Positions 61,025-64,000 of a stretch of DNA of 64,000 bases are shown piece after piece (within the stretch, counting starts at the first letter, position 1; each line of letters starts with the position of its first letter). The DNA is from an uncultured Bacilli bacterium (GTDB lineage: Bacteria > Bacillota_I > Bacilli_A > RF39 > UBA660): contig CAKOLW010000003.1 in NCBI GenBank assembly GCA_934096405.1, forward strand, positions 1-64,000, read 5' to 3'. Made by a program: the position numbers and the translations under genes. The notes under the pieces were generated by a model, which did no database searches, had not been told where the DNA came from, and saw only the letters and a list, made by a program, of their open reading frames with translations.

Positions 61025-61325
61025 TATATTTCTTAATATTTTTTGAATTAGAATCAAGAATAATCTTTAATTCATCATCAACTTCAACTATACCTTTAGC
61101 CCCTAATTTTTGAATAGCGTCTTTATCAACTATACTAGTATCTTTTACTCTTACTTTAAGTCTAGACATATGATAATTAGCACTTATTATGTTTTCTTTT
61201 CCACCTAAATATTGTATTAGTTTATTAATTTCAATTTTAAAGTCTTTCTTATTAATTTTAATAATAATAAAGCTTATTATTATTAATATTCCTAATATAA
61301 TTAGATATTCATAACTTAATTCCAT
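61008..61325 (-). CDS. Membrane-anchored PTS EIIB-like protein lacking the phospho-cysteine
   Basis: A 105-aa protein with an N-terminal transmembrane helix (YLIILGILIIISFIIIKI) and a glucose-type EIIB domain: IQYLGGKENIISANYHMSRL, KVRVKDTSIVDKDAIQKLGA and KGIVEVDDELKIIL. In active EIIB the pattern is DACxTRLRxxVKD with a phosphorylated Cys. Here the Cys position is His (NYHMSRL). It cannot act as a normal sugar permease component and has no EIIC; a regulatory or sensing role is likely. No ribosome site stronger than GGTGA precedes it. Confidence 0.75.
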   Translation of the reverse strand: MELSYEYLIILGILIIISFIIIKINKKDFKIEINKLIQYLGGKENIISANYHMSRLKVRVKDTSIVDKDAIQKLGAKGIVEVDDELKIILDSNSKNIKKYISDLK

Positions 61326-61391
61326 TTTTATTCACCTACTAGAATTATACTATAAAAAAATAAAAAAATAAATATAATATTTATAATGTAC

Positions 61392-61418
61392 ACAAATTAA
61401 ATTAAATGACATAAATTA
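61392..61418 (+). promoter_or_regulatory. Possible sporulation-type (sigma K/E-like) promoter of the coat gene
   Basis: AC (61392-61393), 16 bases, CATAAATTA (61410-61418) matches the CATAnnnTA -10 of sigma K. The match is short and could be chance, but the gene it precedes is CotZ-like. Confidence 0.3.
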
Positions 61419-61447
61419 TTAGTGAATAATAAAGAAGGGGTGGATTT

Positions 61448-61921
61448 ATGAATAATAATTTAGGTTCATGTGGATGTAGAAATTCAAATAATGATGATTG
61501 TCAAAATAATTGCATACAAGAAATACTACAAGTAATTAATGTTCTTCAAAATAATGCTTGTCCAGATAATTGTTTAAATTCTTGTGATAGACCTGCATTA
61601 GGTGGAGGCGGAAATTGTGTAGTATGTAATACTAGACCAATAATGCTTTATACTTGTTGTGGAAATGGAACACCTTGGAGTATGCCAACAACTAGAACTA
61701 CAACTGATTGTAATAGTGAAGATGCTACAGGATGCTCAAGTGTATTCAGAGTAGAAAAATGTGATGGATGTTGTTGTACATTTAGAGTATTAGCTGCTAA
61801 TACTGATTCTAGTAGTCCTTATCCATATGTTGCTACTGATTCAATATTTACTATGAATGTTAATTGCATATGCTCATTAAGATGTTTAAATGATACTTAT
61901 GTAGAATGTATATGTGGTTAA
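61448..61921 (+). CDS. CotY/CotZ-like cysteine-rich spore coat protein
   Basis: A 157-aa protein with about 25 Cys. The order of blocks fits the Spore-coat_CotZ family: CIQEILQVINVLQNNACPDN, an ALGGGGNCVVCNTRPIMLYT-like middle, TPWSMP, then the family core SSVFRVEKCDGCCCTFRVLA and NVNCICSLRCLNDTYVECIC. CotY/CotZ/ExsY proteins crosslink into the outer coat or exosporium lattice through disulfides. GAAGGGGTGG precedes the ATG. The finding implies that this lineage makes, or recently made, spore-type surface layers. Confidence 0.85.
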   Translation: MNNNLGSCGCRNSNNDDCQNNCIQEILQVINVLQNNACPDNCLNSCDRPALGGGGNCVVCNTRPIMLYTCCGNGTPWSMPTTRTTTDCNSEDATGCSSVFRVEKCDGCCCTFRVLAANTDSSSPYPYVATDSIFTMNVNCICSLRCLNDTYVECICG

Positions 61922-61927
61922 TTAAAG

Positions 61928-61955
61928 ACTACCATTAATTTGGTAGTTTTTATTT
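61928..61955 (+). terminator. Terminator of the coat gene
   Basis: ACTACCA (61929-61935) pairs with TGGTAGT (61941-61947) followed by TTTTATTTT. Confidence 0.85.
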
Positions 61956-61978
61956 TGTTATTTTTTGATACAAAATAC

Positions 61979-62007
61979 TTGAACTCAATAAGATATTTTG
62001 GTAGAAT
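61979..62007 (+). promoter_or_regulatory. Promoter of leader plus paralogue 8
   Basis: TTGAAC (61979-61984), 17 bases, TAGAAT (62002-62007). Confidence 0.75.
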
Positions 62008-62013
62008 TAAAGA

Positions 62014-62180
62014 GTAAAAAGTAGAAGGAGCACAAAACTATGGGGCAAATAGATTTCTTTCATAATAAAACAATAGTTTGTTATGGGGGGGTCAGTATTA
62101 TTAACTAACTCCCATAGTTTTTTCGTTATATTAAATTCATGGGCACCAGTCTATGAGTTTTTTAGTGCTCTAAAAATGGA
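62014..62180 (+). promoter_or_regulatory. Structured attenuator-like leader, copy 2
   Basis: Same plan as 33793-33960. The 5' block (about 62006-62042) and 3' block (about 62111-62182) are almost identical to copy 1. Here AAAACTATGGG (62036-62046) can pair with CCCATAGTTTT (62111-62121), an 11-base inverted repeat followed by more T, which closes over the start codon of the leader ORF. A second hairpin (CATGG ... CTATG plus T6) follows. A G7 tract lies at 62085-62091 behind a small AACAA/TTGTT hairpin. Confidence 0.65.
62040..62108 (+). CDS. Leader peptide, 22 aa, with G-tract
   Basis: The frame reads MGQIDFFHNKTIVCYGG, then VSIIN, after AGAAGGAG. It is the positional equivalent of the peptide at 33819-33881 but shares almost no sequence, only the start context and a GG pair from the G7 tract. 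A change in G number would alter its end. The peptide itself may matter less than ribosome occupancy of the leader. Confidence 0.45.
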   Translation: MGQIDFFHNKTIVCYGGVSIIN

Positions 62181-62189
62181 GGAAAGACA

Positions 62190-63851
62190 ATGAAAGAAAA
62201 GAAGTATTTAATTTATGGAATATGTTTATCACTATTAATAGTTATAGGAGTAACACTAGCATACTTTATAACAGAGATAGAAGGAGATAAAAAAGATGTT
62301 ACATTAAATACAGGAGATTTAAGAGTAATATTTAATAATGGAGAGAAAATAGAAGGAATAGATATAGAACCAGGATGGAGTATAACAAAAACATTTAGTA
62401 TAGAAAATAAATCTAAGACAGAATATAAATACAATATAGTAATACAAGATTTAGTAAATACATTTGTATCAGATAACTTAGTATATAAAATAACAAGTAC
62501 AAATAATGGACACAATATGGCAGATTATGAAGTATTACCAAAATCAGAAACAACAGAAGATACAATACTAACATATAGTACAACAATATCAGGGAAAACG
62601 ACACAAGAATATACAATAGAAGTAAAGTTTAAAGAAGAAGATAGAAACCAATATGAAGATATGGGTAAAACTATAACAGGTAAGATTTATATTACTAAAG
62701 GCACAAAAAATTCAACTTTTTTAACTCAGGCAATACTAAGAGATAACCCAACAATAAGTGAAAGAACAGATTTTATAAATGTTAATATTGAAAACACAAC
62801 AGGAACAATATATAAAACAAATAAAACAGAAGATGGTAGTTATGTATACTATTATTCTGGAAATACAACAAATAATTGGATTAAATTTGGCAAGTATGAA
62901 ACAGACAGGTTTATGTCAACTAATTGTTATAATTCTTTTCGTTGTGAGGGCAATAGTCTTAATGAATGCTATGCTGCTGGTGGTATAGCTTGTTACTCTG
63001 CTTGGAATATAGGCGATGACATATATTGGAGAATAATTCGTACTAATGAAGACGAAAGCATAAGACTTTTATATTTTGGTACTAAAATGAATGTAAACAA
63101 TAGAAGTGTTATATCTACTTCTGAATATAATATAAATAATAGTGATCCTATGTATGTAGGCTATATGTATGGAACAAGTGGTTCATTAGAAAATAATAGA
63201 ACAAATAGAAATGATAGTACAGTAAAAACATATATTGATACATGGTATCAAAATAATCTATTAACAAATTATGATAAATATATAAACAAAACTGCAATAT
63301 ATTGTAATGATAGAAGTGTTCCAAATAATAAATATTCCACATCTAGTAAATTTATATATGCATCTGCTCAAAGAATAGGCACGGGAGCACCATCATATAA
63401 ATGTGGTGTAGATACAAACAATGAATTAATTGAAAGCACACAGGCTGTTGCAGATAAATTTAGTGCAAGTACAGAAGGCGGAGGAAATGGACAATTAAAA
63501 TATCCAATTGCTTTAATGACGGGAGACGAAATGGCATTTGCAGGTGGCTACAATGGTAGCGAAAAATCAGATGACCCGTACCCATGGCATATATCTAACA
63601 GAGATGGAAAATGGAGATATCACCCTTTTTATTCATTATCGCCTGGAACTAATAGTCAACTAGTATTCATGGGTGCAAATTTACCACCAGCATCCATTGA
63701 ATTTGATGCTGACATCGGCAGCTTTAATTCTATTAGTGGTGAAGAATTTGGAGTTGTTCCGGTCATTTCCCTATCTTCTTGTGTCAAAGTAACAGGAACA
63801 GGAACTGCTGATGATCCATATGTTGTTGATGAAGAAGGGTCTACATGTTAA
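62190..63851 (+). CDS. TasA-like surface protein with shared hypervariable module (paralogue 8 of 8)
   Basis: A 553-aa protein whose N-terminal half is closest to paralogue 3: KEKKYLIYGICLSLLIVIG, VTLAYF, NTGDLRVIFNNGEKIEG, EPGWSITKTFSIENKSK, YTIEVKFKEEDRNQYED. Module: AILRDNPTISERTDF, TNNWIKFGKYE, a Cys-rich insert (STNCYNSFRCEGNSLNECYA), YWRIIRTNEDESIRLLYFG, MYGTSGSLENNRTNRN, AIYCNDRSV, YPIALMTGDE, then FYSLSP in place of WWxxSP, VVPVISLSSC (the Arg is replaced by Val), GTGTADDPYVVDE and a terminal Cys. ATGGAGG precedes the ATG directly after the leader. Confidence 0.85.
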   Translation: MKEKKYLIYGICLSLLIVIGVTLAYFITEIEGDKKDVTLNTGDLRVIFNNGEKIEGIDIEPGWSITKTFSIENKSKTEYKYNIVIQDLVNTFVSDNLVYKITSTNNGHNMADYEVLPKSETTEDTILTYSTTISGKTTQEYTIEVKFKEEDRNQYEDMGKTITGKIYITKGTKNSTFLTQAILRDNPTISERTDFINVNIENTTGTIYKTNKTEDGSYVYYYSGNTTNNWIKFGKYETDRFMSTNCYNSFRCEGNSLNECYAAGGIACYSAWNIGDDIYWRIIRTNEDESIRLLYFGTKMNVNNRSVISTSEYNINNSDPMYVGYMYGTSGSLENNRTNRNDSTVKTYIDTWYQNNLLTNYDKYINKTAIYCNDRSVPNNKYSTSSKFIYASAQRIGTGAPSYKCGVDTNNELIESTQAVADKFSASTEGGGNGQLKYPIALMTGDEMAFAGGYNGSEKSDDPYPWHISNRDGKWRYHPFYSLSPGTNSQLVFMGANLPPASIEFDADIGSFNSISGEEFGVVPVISLSSCVKVTGTGTADDPYVVDEEGSTC

Positions 63852-63913
63852 AATAAAAACTCTAATATGAGTCATATAACTTTACAATAGTTAGTAAAAT
63901 TATATGATAAGTA

Positions 63914-63942
63914 TTGACAAAGAGTTTTTTTTCTTTTATTTT
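63914..63942 (+). promoter_or_regulatory. Promoter of the gene cut by the window end
   Basis: TTGACA (63914-63919), 17 bases, TATTTT (63937-63942). Confidence 0.6.
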
Positions 63943-63989
63943 AGTTAGTGAGAGAACTAAAGCATTAAATTAAATGAAGGAGAATATAT

Positions 63990-64000
63990 ATGAAAAATTT
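63990..64000 (+). CDS. Start of a truncated gene
   Basis: GAAGGAG lies about 8 bases before an ATG that begins Met-Lys-Asn. Only three codons are inside the window, so the product is unknown. Confidence 0.6.

Noticed and set aside
4825..63851. Diversity-generating retroelement acting on the WWxxSP-to-RPVISL variable regions
   Set aside because: The variable segments differ in length and are not related by adenine-only changes. No template repeat or reverse transcriptase gene was seen in the window. A distant element elsewhere in the genome cannot be excluded.
1..64000. Mycoplasma-type genetic code
   Set aside because: Trp is encoded by TGG throughout and UGA serves as stop (for example rsmE), so the standard bacterial code applies.
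1..64000. CRISPR arrays, tRNA or rRNA genes
   Set aside because: No regularly spaced repeats with unique spacers and no tRNA-like cloverleaf with CCA or T-loop motifs were seen outside the T-box leaders.

Overview
The window comes from a strongly AT-rich, low-GC Gram-positive bacterium of class Bacilli. It is probably one of the uncultured, reduced-genome gut lineages (RF39- or Erysipelotrichia-like); that placement is inference. The evidence is Bacillus-type gene content and order: rimP-nusA-ylxR-infB-rbfA, infC-rpmI-rplT, dnaG-rpoD-trmK, and PolC with a type-C polymerase layout. T-box leaders precede aspS and ileS. Promoters are canonical TTGACA-17-TATAAT, Shine-Dalgarno sites are strong, and UGA is used as a stop (for example in rsmE), so the code is standard and this is not a mycoplasma. 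No tRNA, rRNA or CRISPR array was seen.

Layout. 1-4.8 kb: a hypothetical gene, the GTPase RbgA, two paralogous helical-repeat proteins, small membrane and Fic-like genes, a PfkB sugar kinase and an Smr-domain protein. 4.8-7.7 kb: two prepilin-like surface proteins. 7.7-11.8 kb: the rimP-nusA-infB-rbfA translation operon, followed by a probable type I toxin-antitoxin locus. 12.3-21.9 kb: uvrC, small envelope proteins, an RnfC-like orphan, holA and polC. 22-33.7 kb: a TasA-like surface protein, rsmE, mtaB, a transglutaminase-like protein, cysS, T-box/aspS, and a second sigma-70 factor with a coupled partner. 33.7-42.7 kb: an attenuator-like leader with a TasA-like surface protein, infC-rpmI-rplT, a femX-like gene, enolase and another surface protein. 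42.7-53.1 kb: T-box/ileS (type 2), RelB-YafQ, queA, a tandem pair of large surface proteins and a UPF0316 protein. 53.2-58.9 kb: dnaG-rpoD-trmK, CPBP protease, a degenerate metallophosphoesterase and a small Tyr/Pro-rich protein. 58.9-64 kb: a broken type III toxin-antitoxin locus, a sensor kinase behind three Spo0A-box-like repeats, an EIIB-like membrane protein, a CotZ-like coat protein, and a last surface protein with the same attenuator-like leader.

The most unusual content is a family of eight secreted paralogues (about 14 kb, over a fifth of the window) scattered among housekeeping genes. All share a C-terminal module (YWRIIRT ... YCNDR ... YPIAL ... WWxxSP ... RPVISL ... GTGT ... PY). 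That module is attached to at least three different N-terminal chassis: type IV prepilin-like, TasA/camelysin-like, and a long InlB-repeat-like form. Two segments of the shared module are hypervariable, and six of the eight proteins end in a cysteine. Two copies sit behind a conserved RNA leader with a short ORF, a G7-G8 tract and tandem terminators. This looks like a repertoire of fibre- or pilus-displayed, lectin-like variants with possible attenuation or phase variation; function is inference.

The kinase promoter boxes, the CotZ-like protein and a YqfQ-like protein suggest this lineage retains Spo0A control and spore-type surface proteins.
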